In this document: positions 6,883 through 16,200 of the stretch, piece by piece
How the letters are laid out: each line of letters opens with the position of its first letter
Position numbering within the stretch: the stretch's first letter is position 1
Assembly (NCBI RefSeq): GCF_002395745.1
Contig: NZ_DGUN01000069.1
Coordinates: 1-49,104, forward strand
Source: Fibrobacter sp. UBA4309
GTDB lineage: Bacteria > Fibrobacterota > Fibrobacteria > Fibrobacterales > Fibrobacteraceae
DNA length: 49,104 bases
Direction: 5' to 3'
The notes under the pieces: model-generated
Databases searched by the model: none
What the model was told of the DNA's origin: nothing
What the model saw: only the letters and a program-made list of their open reading frames with translations
Made by a program: the position numbers and the translations under genes

Positions 6883-8669
6883 TATTCGCGGCGATATTCT
6901 TCGTCATCACGTTACCCCTGGTAGTGCTCCTCTACCAGGCGTATTCGCAGTTGGAAATCGGTACGAACTCGCTGTACCAGGGCCACGCGATGTTCGTCGC
7001 GAACACGCTGAACCAGCAGATCGCCAAGGACCTCGCCATCGAGGACAAGCGGTCTTACTCGGAATACGGGTTCATCAGGACCGTCCAGGTGATTGGCGGC
7101 GAAGAAAACACGCTTTCCGAACTGGTGGACTACCCGATTACCAGCCAGTACGAAGGACTCGTCGGGCACTTCCAGCTCGCCCCGGACAACTCCCTGCGCA
7201 CGCCGTTCTTGCCCGAAGGGCGTTTCGGCGAAATCCTCCTGGAACAGATTTCCCCGGCAGAACGCACCAAGCGCGAAGAAGTCCGATTCCGCATCAACAA
7301 CATCCTCAACGAACTCGGAGTCCGTAACGAAGGCATCGGCGCTATCGCCCAGCCCAGGGACTCCGTCGAGACCGTAATCGACCGCCTGTACAAGCACGAC
7401 CTGAAGCTCACCGGCAAAAAGAAGAAAGGCTCCCGCAGCGAACGCACCAACCGTTTCGAACAAACTTCCGAAAAGGAAGCTTTCGCCTTCAACGCGGAAT
7501 CCGCAAACTTCGACACCCTGGACGTCTTGCCGGAATACGCCCGTACGCAGGAAGTCGAAATCGAGCCCTTCCAGGCCGTATTCAACAAGAACTACATCGT
7601 GTTCCACCGCAACGTGCGCCGCGGCAGCGAACTCTTTGTACAGGGATTCGTCGTAGACCTGCGCACCTACCTGAGCAGCCTCGTAAAGAACGAGACCCAG
7701 TTCTACCCGCTAGAGAAGGATCTCGTGCTCGCCTTCTCGACCGAAAACATCGACCTGCTCCGTTTCGGCACCTCCAACGCCACCACGCAGATTCTCTCTG
7801 TCCCGCTGCTCCCGCCGCTCAACAACATTTCGCTCTCCATGTACATGAAAAAGAGCGAGAACTTCAACAGCAGCGGAATCCTGCTGTTCCTCGGCTTTGT
7901 CGTCTTGTTCGTGCTGGCGGCGGGCCTTATCGCCGTCTACAGGCTTACGCAGAGCGAAGTGTCTCTCGCCAAGAAGCGCCAGGATTTCATTTCGGCAGTG
8001 AGTCACGAACTCAAGACGCCGCTTACCGCCATCAAGGTGAGCGCGGAACTCCTGCAGCAGTACGACAGCAAGATGAGCGAAGACAAGCGCCTGCAGAAAT
8101 ACAGCCAGATCGCCCGCGAATCGGACCGCCTCACGCGACTTATCCAGAACGTGCTGAACCTCTCCAAGCTCGACGGCAACCGCTGGGTGGCAAACATCAA
8201 GAAAGACCGACCCAAGGCCGTGCTCGACGATTTCGTCACCATGTACACGAAGAACATCGAGGACCACGGATTCGAACTCACCGTATCTTGCGACACCGAG
8301 GTCGACAGCGTGCAGCTCATGATGGACCGCGACGCCGTAATGCAGATTCTGACGAACCTCGTGGACAACTCGCTCAAGTTCTCCGTCAAGGCGGACTACA
8401 AGATGATCGTCATCGAGCTCCGCATGGCCGTGGACCACGTGTACCTCGCCGTTCGCGACTACGGCCCGGGCATCCCGCAATCCGAAATGAAAAAGGTGTT
8501 CCAAGAATTCTACCGTGTCGAAAACGAAATGACCCGCACCACCCAGGGAACGGGTATCGGACTTTCGATGGTCAAGAAACTCTGCGCCCTTTCGAACATG
8601 AGGATCGAAATCGAGAACGCGAACCCCGGACTGCGAACCAAAATCCATTTCCCGCCGTTGTCCATCTAG
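6864..8669 (+). CDS. Membrane sensor histidine kinase
   Basis: This 601-residue sensor kinase is partner to the preceding regulator. Its N-terminal membrane helix is at about residues 5-27. A large extracytoplasmic sensor region (about 28-333) includes a charged stretch KKKKGSRSERTNR. The second membrane helix is at about 335-362. The HisKA domain has His381 in SAVSHELKTPLTAIK, and the catalytic ATPase has an N box (LTNLVDNSLKFS), G1 (YGPGIP) and G2 (GTGIGLSMVKKL). The start codon lies within the regulator gene, indicating translational coupling. The ligand is not predictable; the sensor shows no familiar PAS or Cache signature by eye. Confidence 0.92.
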   Translation: MRKIHVIFAAIFFVITLPLVVLLYQAYSQLEIGTNSLYQGHAMFVANTLNQQIAKDLAIEDKRSYSEYGFIRTVQVIGGEENTLSELVDYPITSQYEGLVGHFQLAPDNSLRTPFLPEGRFGEILLEQISPAERTKREEVRFRINNILNELGVRNEGIGAIAQPRDSVETVIDRLYKHDLKLTGKKKKGSRSERTNRFEQTSEKEAFAFNAESANFDTLDVLPEYARTQEVEIEPFQAVFNKNYIVFHRNVRRGSELFVQGFVVDLRTYLSSLVKNETQFYPLEKDLVLAFSTENIDLLRFGTSNATTQILSVPLLPPLNNISLSMYMKKSENFNSSGILLFLGFVVLFVLAAGLIAVYRLTQSEVSLAKKRQDFISAVSHELKTPLTAIKVSAELLQQYDSKMSEDKRLQKYSQIARESDRLTRLIQNVLNLSKLDGNRWVANIKKDRPKAVLDDFVTMYTKNIEDHGFELTVSCDTEVDSVQLMMDRDAVMQILTNLVDNSLKFSVKADYKMIVIELRMAVDHVYLAVRDYGPGIPQSEMKKVFQEFYRVENEMTRTTQGTGIGLSMVKKLCALSNMRIEIENANPGLRTKIHFPPLSI

Positions 8670-8739
8670 CGGGTTTTATGTATCTTATAAAACGCAGAAA
8701 AGACAAAGAAATCCGCCCCATCAATCAGGATTTTAAACT

Positions 8740-10077
8740 ATGACGCAAGAAGACATCCTAAAGAACCCGGAAAAGTACGACCTTTCTATCGAAACCGTCG
8801 GTAAGGGCACTCTCAAGTCCCCGATGAAGGGAATCCAGTTCGTATCCGAAGAAGACCGTATCGGCCTCACGACCGACGTCAAGCGCATTCGCGAATTCTT
8901 TGACAAGGGTGTCACGGCCCCGTCGCTCGAAGCGGCCGGTCCGCGCGAAACCATATTCCACGACCCGGCATGGACCCGTGCGGGCATCGTGACCTGCGGC
9001 GGGCTCTGCCCCGGCCTCAACAACGTCATCAAGGGCCTTGTACAGGTGCTGTGGTTCGATTACGGCGTCCGCAATATCTTCGGCATCCCTTACGGCTATC
9101 GCGGCCTGAATCCGCAATACGGATACCCGCCCATCACGCTCAACCCCGACGTGGTCGATTCCATCCAGGAAGACGGCGGCACCATCCTCGGCAGCTCCCG
9201 CGGCATACAGGAGCCTTCCGTGATGGTCGATACCCTGATGCGCCTCAACATCAACGTGCTGTTCTGCATCGGCGGTGACGGCACGCTCCGCGGCGCCCAC
9301 GCCATCGCCGAAGAAGTCAAGAAGCGCCGCCAGCCCATATCGATTATCGGCATCCCGAAAACCATCGACAACGACCTGAACCTCATCGACAAGACATTCG
9401 GTTTCGAGACGGCCGTGCTTAGCGCCACCGACGTGATTACCAGCGCCCACAACGAGGCGAACGGAGCTTTCAACGGGCTCGGCCTCGTGAAGCTCATGGG
9501 CCGCGACTCCGGCTTTATCGCCGCCTACGCAGCCCTTGCCACCACCGTCGTGAATTTCTGCCTCGTGCCCGAAGTCCCCTTCACGCTCGAAGGACTTTTC
9601 AAGGCTCTCGAAAGCCGCTACGCCAGCGGCAAGACCCACGCCGTCATCGCCGTCGCCGAAGGCGCCGGGCAAGAGCTGTTCAAGGACCAGAAAGAACGCC
9701 GTGACGCGAGCGGGAACATCCTGAAGAACGACATCGGCGAATTCCTCACCGAAAAGATCAAGGAACATTTTGACAAGGTCGGCAAGGAAATCAACATCAA
9801 GTACTTCGACCCGAGCTACATGGTGAGGAGCATCCCCGCCAAGGGAACCGACGCCATTTTCTGCTTCCAGCTCGCCGAAAGCGCCGTGCACGCCGGCATG
9901 GCAGGCAAGACAGACATGGTCGTCGGCAGCATGAACGGGGAATTCACGCACGTGCCTATCGAATATGCCGTGAACGAAAGAAAGAAAATCAACCCCAACG
10001 GGACGCTGTGGCACGCCGTGCTCGGCGCCACACGCCAGCAGGACTACTTCTCCGGGAAGGGGAAAGGTTCCAAGTAG
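8740..10077 (+). CDS. pfkA: 6-phosphofructokinase (group III/clade X type)
   Basis: The 445-residue glycolytic enzyme phosphorylates fructose 6-phosphate to the 1,6-bisphosphate in the cytoplasm. It has the long N-terminal extension of the clade-X/plant-like group. Motifs are GGLCPGLNNVIKG near residue 87, GGDGT at 178-182 (Gly181 favours ATP over PPi), PKTIDND at 206-212 (Lys207 is common in PPi enzymes but also in ATP-using clade-X members) and LVKLMGRDSGFIA near 250. Phosphate-donor choice is therefore not settled by sequence. CAGGA lies 9 nt before the ATG. The next gene follows after 6 nt, so they are probably co-transcribed. Confidence 0.92.
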   Translation: MTQEDILKNPEKYDLSIETVGKGTLKSPMKGIQFVSEEDRIGLTTDVKRIREFFDKGVTAPSLEAAGPRETIFHDPAWTRAGIVTCGGLCPGLNNVIKGLVQVLWFDYGVRNIFGIPYGYRGLNPQYGYPPITLNPDVVDSIQEDGGTILGSSRGIQEPSVMVDTLMRLNINVLFCIGGDGTLRGAHAIAEEVKKRRQPISIIGIPKTIDNDLNLIDKTFGFETAVLSATDVITSAHNEANGAFNGLGLVKLMGRDSGFIAAYAALATTVVNFCLVPEVPFTLEGLFKALESRYASGKTHAVIAVAEGAGQELFKDQKERRDASGNILKNDIGEFLTEKIKEHFDKVGKEINIKYFDPSYMVRSIPAKGTDAIFCFQLAESAVHAGMAGKTDMVVGSMNGEFTHVPIEYAVNERKKINPNGTLWHAVLGATRQQDYFSGKGKGSK

Positions 10078-10083
10078 GTCTGA

Positions 10084-10839
10084 ATGGTAAAAACCCTGTG
10101 CGTACTGCTTTTCGGCGTAACGATGGCCCTGGCTAACAGCGACCTCGCGTTTGCCGATTCCTGCTATGCGGCCAGGGCGGAACGTTCCAGCGGCGACAAG
10201 GCCGACCCGAAAAACGCGGCGCTCATGAAGGACGCCTACCGCCGTGCCATGCAAGACCAGTCCGTGCTGGAGAAGGCGATGGAAGGTTACGTCAAGAGCT
10301 ACTACTACTCCTTCCGTTTCGTACCCTTCGACAAGAAAAAGCGCAAGCTGCACCTGGATTCCTTGAAGACGATTACCGAGAGCGCCTACGGCAAGTTCCC
10401 CGGAAACAAGGAAATCGCCCACATATACGCCACGACGCTTTCAATGTGGGGCGCCGAGAAGAACCCGCTTACCGCCGTCAAGGAAGGCGTGGCGAACCGG
10501 GTCCGCGACATCGCCACGGCGAGCAACGACTACCAGGTGCTGGGGCGCGCCCACCAGCTGCTGCCCTACATCCCGATTATCCTTTCGTGGCCCGACAAGG
10601 CGCTTGCCGACAAGTACCTGACCATGGCGCTCGAGAAAGACCCGAAGGACCTCTACAACTACTTTTTCTTGGCAGAACTGCGCTTTGACCAGAAGCGCTA
10701 CGCCGATGCGCTGAACCTGATTGACCGCGGCCTTTCGCGCGGAATACGAACAAGCTATTTCCTCGAGGACAAGCGTGGCCGCTGGCAACTCAAGGAACTC
10801 CAGAAGAAAATCAACGCCAAACTCGACAAGAAAAAATAA
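10084..10839 (+). CDS. Exported TPR-like protein
   Basis: The 251-residue protein has a signal peptide (MVKTLCVLLFGVTMALANSDLAFA). The mature part is all-helical, with TPR-like pairs in the second half (ADKYLTMALEKDPKDLYNYFFLAELRFDQKRYADALNLIDRGL, about residues 180-225). It ends in a lysine-rich KLDKKK tail. It lies 6 nt after pfk and 9 nt before the next barrel gene. The likely location is the periplasm. No close family is recognised; TPR folds usually mediate protein contacts. Confidence 0.65.
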   Translation: MVKTLCVLLFGVTMALANSDLAFADSCYAARAERSSGDKADPKNAALMKDAYRRAMQDQSVLEKAMEGYVKSYYYSFRFVPFDKKKRKLHLDSLKTITESAYGKFPGNKEIAHIYATTLSMWGAEKNPLTAVKEGVANRVRDIATASNDYQVLGRAHQLLPYIPIILSWPDKALADKYLTMALEKDPKDLYNYFFLAELRFDQKRYADALNLIDRGLSRGIRTSYFLEDKRGRWQLKELQKKINAKLDKKK

Positions 10840-10848
10840 GGGGAACCC

Positions 10849-11577
10849 ATGCTAAAGAAAATCGTTTCCATCTGCGCCATCGTGGCGTCCGCGTCATTTG
10901 CAATATGGGATTACTTCCCTATCCTGCCTTCCGGTTCTGGCCAGGTTTCCGCCGAACTGCAATACAGCGACCAGGATCCCGTGACCGCCATGGGGGCGGT
11001 AGCCGGCGTACGCTACTCCCTCACCAACTGGTTCGAGCTATACACAAAGCTCAACTACAGGTTCTTCACGCACTTTGACGGCGAAGACATGGAAATGGAC
11101 GGCATCGGGAACATCCCGGTCGGGCTCCGCTTCCAGCTGACTCCGGGATTCGGCATCTTTGCCGACGTATCCATCCCCGTGGGTGACGATTCCTATTCCA
11201 GCGACTACCTCAGCTACGCCTTCGGCCTGCAGCATACGAGCCTGATCGGCATCGTGGCATGGGGTTCCGTATTCGGCGCCGAACTGAATACCGACAACTC
11301 CCTCGTCCTCTTCCTGCTGGGGAACGAGCTCGACATCTTGCTGGGGCAGTTCATTCCCTATGTGGGATTCAACCTCTACATGGGCGAAGATTTCGGCCCG
11401 CAGGGCGAAGGCTCCAACGGATTCGAAGTCTATCCCGGCATAAAGTTCGGCGTGACCCCGAGCCTGAGCCTCGACTTCTCCGTGCATTTCTTCGGCGGCG
11501 ACCTGTTCACCGTGTCGGGTGACGACGACCTCGACGACCCCATGGCATTCCGCTTCGCCGTATTCTACACGTTCTAG
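10849..11577 (+). CDS. Probable outer-membrane beta-barrel protein
   Basis: The 242-residue protein has a signal peptide (MLKKIVSICAIVASASFA). The mature chain consists of alternating aromatic/hydrophobic strands with acidic turns (FELYTKLNYRFFTHF, IPVGLRFQLTPGFGIFADVSIPVG, FEVYPGIKFGVTPSLSLDFSVHFFGGD). It ends in FRFAVFYTF, with the C-terminal Phe favoured for BAM-dependent outer-membrane insertion. It closes the 5318-11577 run and is followed by a bidirectional terminator. It is not a recognised porin family; a transport or structural role is inferred only from the fold. Confidence 0.7.
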   Translation: MLKKIVSICAIVASASFAIWDYFPILPSGSGQVSAELQYSDQDPVTAMGAVAGVRYSLTNWFELYTKLNYRFFTHFDGEDMEMDGIGNIPVGLRFQLTPGFGIFADVSIPVGDDSYSSDYLSYAFGLQHTSLIGIVAWGSVFGAELNTDNSLVLFLLGNELDILLGQFIPYVGFNLYMGEDFGPQGEGSNGFEVYPGIKFGVTPSLSLDFSVHFFGGDLFTVSGDDDLDDPMAFRFAVFYTF

Positions 11578-11610
11578 CCCATACCGGCAATCCGCATTTT
11601 TCGACAAAGA

Positions 11611-11642
11611 AAAAGTCCATCGGCAATGCTGATGGACTTTTA
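11611..11642. terminator. Bidirectional terminator between convergent genes
   Basis: AAAAGTCCATC and GATGGACTTTT form an inverted repeat, extended by a G:U pair and GC/GC around an AAT loop. The A-run and T-run on the two sides make it usable from both strands. It serves the barrel gene (plus) and pta (minus). Confidence 0.85.
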
Positions 11643-11680
11643 AATTTCCTTTGATGTTCGGGGGATTCCCCGGTTCCGGC

Positions 11681-13069
11681 TTAACCCGCCTGGACGGCAG
11701 TCAGGGCAATCGTGTACACGATGTCTTCGACGAGGGCGCCGCGGCTAAGGTCGTTCACCGGCTTGGCGAGACCCTGGAGCATCGGGCCGATAGAAATCGT
11801 GCCCTGGGCGCTGCGCTGCACGGCCTTGTAGCCGATGTTACCGGCGGAGAGGCTCGGGAACACGAACACGGTAGCCTTGCCGGCGACGGTGCTGCCGGGA
11901 GCCTTGAGGGAACCGACGCTGGGCACGGTCGCCGCGTCGTACTGCAGCGGGCCATCCACGAGCATTTCGGGGCGGGCCTCCTTCACAATCCTTGTCGCTT
12001 CGCGCACGAGGTCCGCATCCGGGCCCTTGCCGCTGTTCATGGTGCTGTAGCTGAGCATCGCCACGCGGCTCGGCAGACCGAAGGCCTTGGCCGTGTCGTC
12101 GCACTGCATCGCGATTCCGGCGAGTTCTTCGGCGGTCGGGTTCAGGTTGATGGCGCAGTCACCGTAGATAAGCGTCTGACCGGGCATGCACATGAAGAAC
12201 ACGGAACTCACGGACTTCACGCCCGGAGCGCACTTGATAATCTGCAGGGCCGGACGCAGCGTGTCGGCAGTGGAATGGATGGCGCCAGAGACGAGGCCGT
12301 CCACTTCGCCCATCTTGAGCATCATGGTGCCGAGCATCACGTTGTCGGCGAGAGCCGCACGCGCCTGCTCTTCGGTCATGCCCTTCGACTTGCGGAGTTC
12401 CACGAGAGTCGGCACGTACTTTTCGGCGAGTTCCGCGCTCGGTTCAATGATTTCGATATCGGCGGGGAGTTGAACGCCCTGTTCCTTCGCGACGGCGAAA
12501 ATTTCGTCCTTCTTGCCGATAAGCACGGGAACGGCAATCTTCCTGTCAATCACGAGCTTCGCGGCCTGCACGGTACGCGGTTCGCTACCTTCGGGGAGCA
12601 CTATCCTCTTCTTGGACTTGGAAGCCTTGAGCAGGAGGCCTGCACGGAACATGGCCTGGCTGGTCTTGCGTTCGGCGGGCTCGGCGGCCAAATCCTTCGC
12701 CAGGCACTTGGGGCACTGGAGCAGGCGGCACGGGCAGAACAGTTCGGCATCGTCTCCGTCGCAATAGACCTTCGCATCGAGCGCGGTGGCAAGCGACTCG
12801 TTGAACTTCTGGGCGACAACGTCGCTCATTCCCTGGGCGCCTTCCACGACAACGGCATCGACGGAATTGAAATCGTGCAGCAAGAAGTCGGCGGCAATCG
12901 TCTCCATAAGCACGGCGGTATTGCCCGACTTAATTTGTTCGGCAGCGGCGGCGCCGTTTACGTTCAGTTCGTACGTGGCGCTGGTGAGGCCGGCGGCGGC
13001 GATGGCGTCCACGACATCCTTGACTGTCGCATGCATGTTCTTGGAAGCAACCAGATAAACACGGTTCAT
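11681..13069 (-). CDS. pta: Phosphate acetyltransferase
   Basis: This enzyme interconverts acetyl-CoA and acetyl phosphate in the Pta-AckA acetate route. The 462-residue chain is intermediate between the short (about 330) and long (about 700) types. Residues about 140-462 form the complete catalytic PTA_PTB domain (RIVLPEGSEPRTVQAA, GMTEEQARAAL, GLVSGAIHSTADTLRPALQIIK, SYSTMNSGKGPD, LQGLAKPVNDLSRGA). The 140-residue N-terminal part resembles a shortened BioD-like domain without a P-loop. It carries a cysteine cluster (Cys112, 114, 119, 122: CPC and CPKC). GGAG precedes the ATG. Acetate is a major Fibrobacter fermentation product. An ackA is not in the window. Confidence 0.92.
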   Translation of the reverse strand: MNRVYLVASKNMHATVKDVVDAIAAAGLTSATYELNVNGAAAAEQIKSGNTAVLMETIAADFLLHDFNSVDAVVVEGAQGMSDVVAQKFNESLATALDAKVYCDGDDAELFCPCRLLQCPKCLAKDLAAEPAERKTSQAMFRAGLLLKASKSKKRIVLPEGSEPRTVQAAKLVIDRKIAVPVLIGKKDEIFAVAKEQGVQLPADIEIIEPSAELAEKYVPTLVELRKSKGMTEEQARAALADNVMLGTMMLKMGEVDGLVSGAIHSTADTLRPALQIIKCAPGVKSVSSVFFMCMPGQTLIYGDCAINLNPTAEELAGIAMQCDDTAKAFGLPSRVAMLSYSTMNSGKGPDADLVREATRIVKEARPEMLVDGPLQYDAATVPSVGSLKAPGSTVAGKATVFVFPSLSAGNIGYKAVQRSAQGTISIGPMLQGLAKPVNDLSRGALVEDIVYTIALTAVQAG

Positions 13070-13271
13070 GAGAAATCTCCATTTTTGTTGTTTTTACGAA
13101 ATAAAATTAGGTTTTTTGCCTTTTCAATAAAATCCGCAGCCCTGTAAACTTTTGTTTTACATTAAGAAAGTTTTACCTCGTCTGTTAAGAAAAAAATACG
13201 CTTCGTATTAAAAAAAATTATCTTTAAGTCAGTTTAGGATAACAGGATACGTTAGGGAACTGGAGATTCGG

Positions 13272-16200
13272 ATGAGGTTGAAAAGCCTATTCCGGGGCTT
13301 GGCATTATGCTTAGCTCCGTTTGTTGTTTGCTCTTTTGCTGCCGACTACGTGGCAGTGGCGCACGTCATTTATGACGGCAATAGCCTCTATTACGCAGAC
13401 AACGAATCAAATTTCAAGTACCAGTCCGTCGAAAAGGACGAAGAAGGTATCTTCAACATCTATTTCAAGCAGGAACGCCTCGAAGGTTCCGACAGGCAGG
13501 GCCGCGAAGACGTGCGCCAGTTGCGCTTCGGCCTAAGCTGTAGCGGAAGCACCTGCCGCAAGAACCTGAACGAAGGCCACGAGCCGTATCTTTCCGAACT
13601 TTTCCCCGACTACAAGAACGGAGTCGACAGCCAGGCCGTCGACGAAGTCTGGATCATCATCAACGAAGACAGCACCCTGACGATTTCCAAGACAAAGCCC
13701 GAAGTCATCCCCACCCCCGAAAAGAAGGTTATCCGTTTCTTTGCGCCCTGGACCAACACGAACGCCATCATGTACCTTAACGGTGCCGACGAGAACTTCA
13801 TGTCGACCGTGCCCAATTACTGCGGCTGGTACGAAGCCAAGGTGACTCCGCCCAAGAACGACCCGTTCACGGTATTCTTCAAGCAGACCATAGGCGGTAC
13901 GTTTGTCGGCAACGAAGGGCCGACCAAGGATTCCATCTCCATCGAAAACGAAATCGACCTCGATTCCGTGGTAAAGATTTCGGATACCGTATGGGTTTAC
14001 GCCTACCAGTTCGGCGCTCCCGACATCACCACGAAGTTCCCGGAAGTCCTCGGCGACTGCCCCATCAAGAACCTGCCCGTCATGATGTTCGACTGGTACG
14101 ACGGCTCCGTCAACTCCGACGGCACCGAAGACGGCCTGTACGACCGCAAGAAGGGTGCCGGCCGCAACGGATTCGACAAGCGCGGCGTCCCCATGTTCGG
14201 CGAGGGCACCAACCTGGACTTCGGCCAGGGCGGCTGCGAAGGCGATCCGATGACCGGCATGGTCGAGAAGGAACTCGGCGCGAACGGCGTTCCCGTACGC
14301 AAGTCCTCGGACTTCCCGAGCAACTGCAAGAACTCCGAACATATCGACAGCTGGTTCCTGCCGCAGGTTATCGCGACCGACGATGCCGGCAACGAGTACA
14401 CGAACGTCACCTGCCGCGAAATCAGCCTCTCGCTCACCGACGACGGCTTCTGGTACGCGCAGGTAGACGACGAAAGCCCCGAAGGCGGCCTTTTCTTGCT
14501 CGACGACTTCCGCTACCTCGACAGTGCGAAAACCGTCGAGAACGTCCATTACGACTCCATCGTGGGCCTCGAGGTGAACGGCAAGCGCGAATACCACAAC
14601 TACAGTTTCGCCATGAAAATCCAGGCGACCTTCCAGTACGTGAAGGGCCAGTACTTCGAATTCAACGGCGACGATGACGTGTGGGTGTTCATCGACAACA
14701 AGCTCGTCGTGGACATCGGCGGCCAGCACAAGAAGGTCAAGAAATCCGTCGACCTCGACAAGCTCGGCCTCAAAGAAGATTCCACGTACAACTTCCACAT
14801 CTTCTATGCCGAACGCAAGCGCGAAGCCTCGAACTTCATGATGCGCACCTCCATCGACTTGCATGTGGAATCGAGCATGTTCCTCACCGACGTTTCGGAC
14901 AACCCGGATGTCATCCAGAAAGAGGTCTGGCAGAAAATCCGCGAACGCGTGCTCGCCTGCGACTTCTCGTCGGAACCCGAGAAGGAATCCACGGAACGCG
15001 GGCCATCGAACTTCGTACTGTTCGGCAGGAGTCTCGATTCGAAGGGCATTCCGCTCAACATCCTGGATTCGCTCTACTACAGCGGAATCACCGTCGGCAA
15101 CGACTACACGATGCTCACCATAAAGCCGAAGGATATCGCCAAGGCACAGGCGCTCCCGCCGGGCACCTACTTTGTCCGCGTCTCGCTCAAGTCCAACCCG
15201 GCCGACTACAAGGACGTCTACTTCACTGTCGAACCTTACGAAATGCCGAACATCGCCTTCGCCGAAATCATCGACTCGAGCTACTGCGTCCTGGATATCG
15301 AATCCGAAGAAGGCGACTCCCTTTGCTATAGCCAGTACTGGAACCCGTTCGGCACCGATTCCAGCAGGAACGTCTCCAGCGATACGCTCCCGCTCAGCCT
15401 GATTCCTGGCGAAAAGATGTGGGCAGGCAGGCTCTACCCGGTGAACGTCATGTACGCCGAGGACTGGGCCGTAATGTACAGCGGCATCAGCGTCAAGATT
15501 TCGATGTCCGACACGCTGCTCATCGCATGTGATTCCATGGGCAACGAAATCAAGGAAGTCGTACTGGATTCCGGCCGCGCGATATTCTACGTGAAGGGCC
15601 TCGGCGAAGTCGTCAACGCGACCATGACCCTTACCACCTCGGCTTCCAAGAACCACAGTATCGACTGGCTCAAGATCAACATGAAGGAACCGCCCGTACC
15701 GCAGGTAGAAAGCGCCTTCATCTACGACCGCAACGGCGACGGACGCGCCGACAGCGTATGGATACACTTCAACAAGCCGCTCGGCGGCCAGAGCGTCCTT
15801 GACTCCATCCACTTCACCTTCGGCACCACCGACAGCGCCTACCACGACACGTCCGCCAACGTGCACAGGATCAGCTACAAGGACGGCGAAGACTTCGCGA
15901 CCATCACTTCTGCAGGCAACAGCTTCGGCACGGCCATCTTTACCGGCGGGAACGGCGAGCCCTATTCCGGCAAGCTGAACATCTTCTACACCTATACCGA
16001 CGAAGAAGACGGCAAGGAAGCGATATTCCCCGTAGACGGGCGCCTTACAGACAAAGTCGGCCCGGTCATCACCGCCGCCGAAATCGAGATTTCTTCGGAA
16101 GGCAATACCGAACTCAAGCTCACGTTCAGCGAAGGCATTGTCGATGACGGCAAGAACGTGAACCTGTTCATGTTCCGCAGCCGCAACGCCGACGGACAGT

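Noticed and set aside
13196..13208. Tiny hairpin ATACG CTT CGTAT upstream of fibro-slime A
   Set aside because: A 5-bp stem in A+T-rich DNA is expected by chance, and it has no flanking terminator or operator features.
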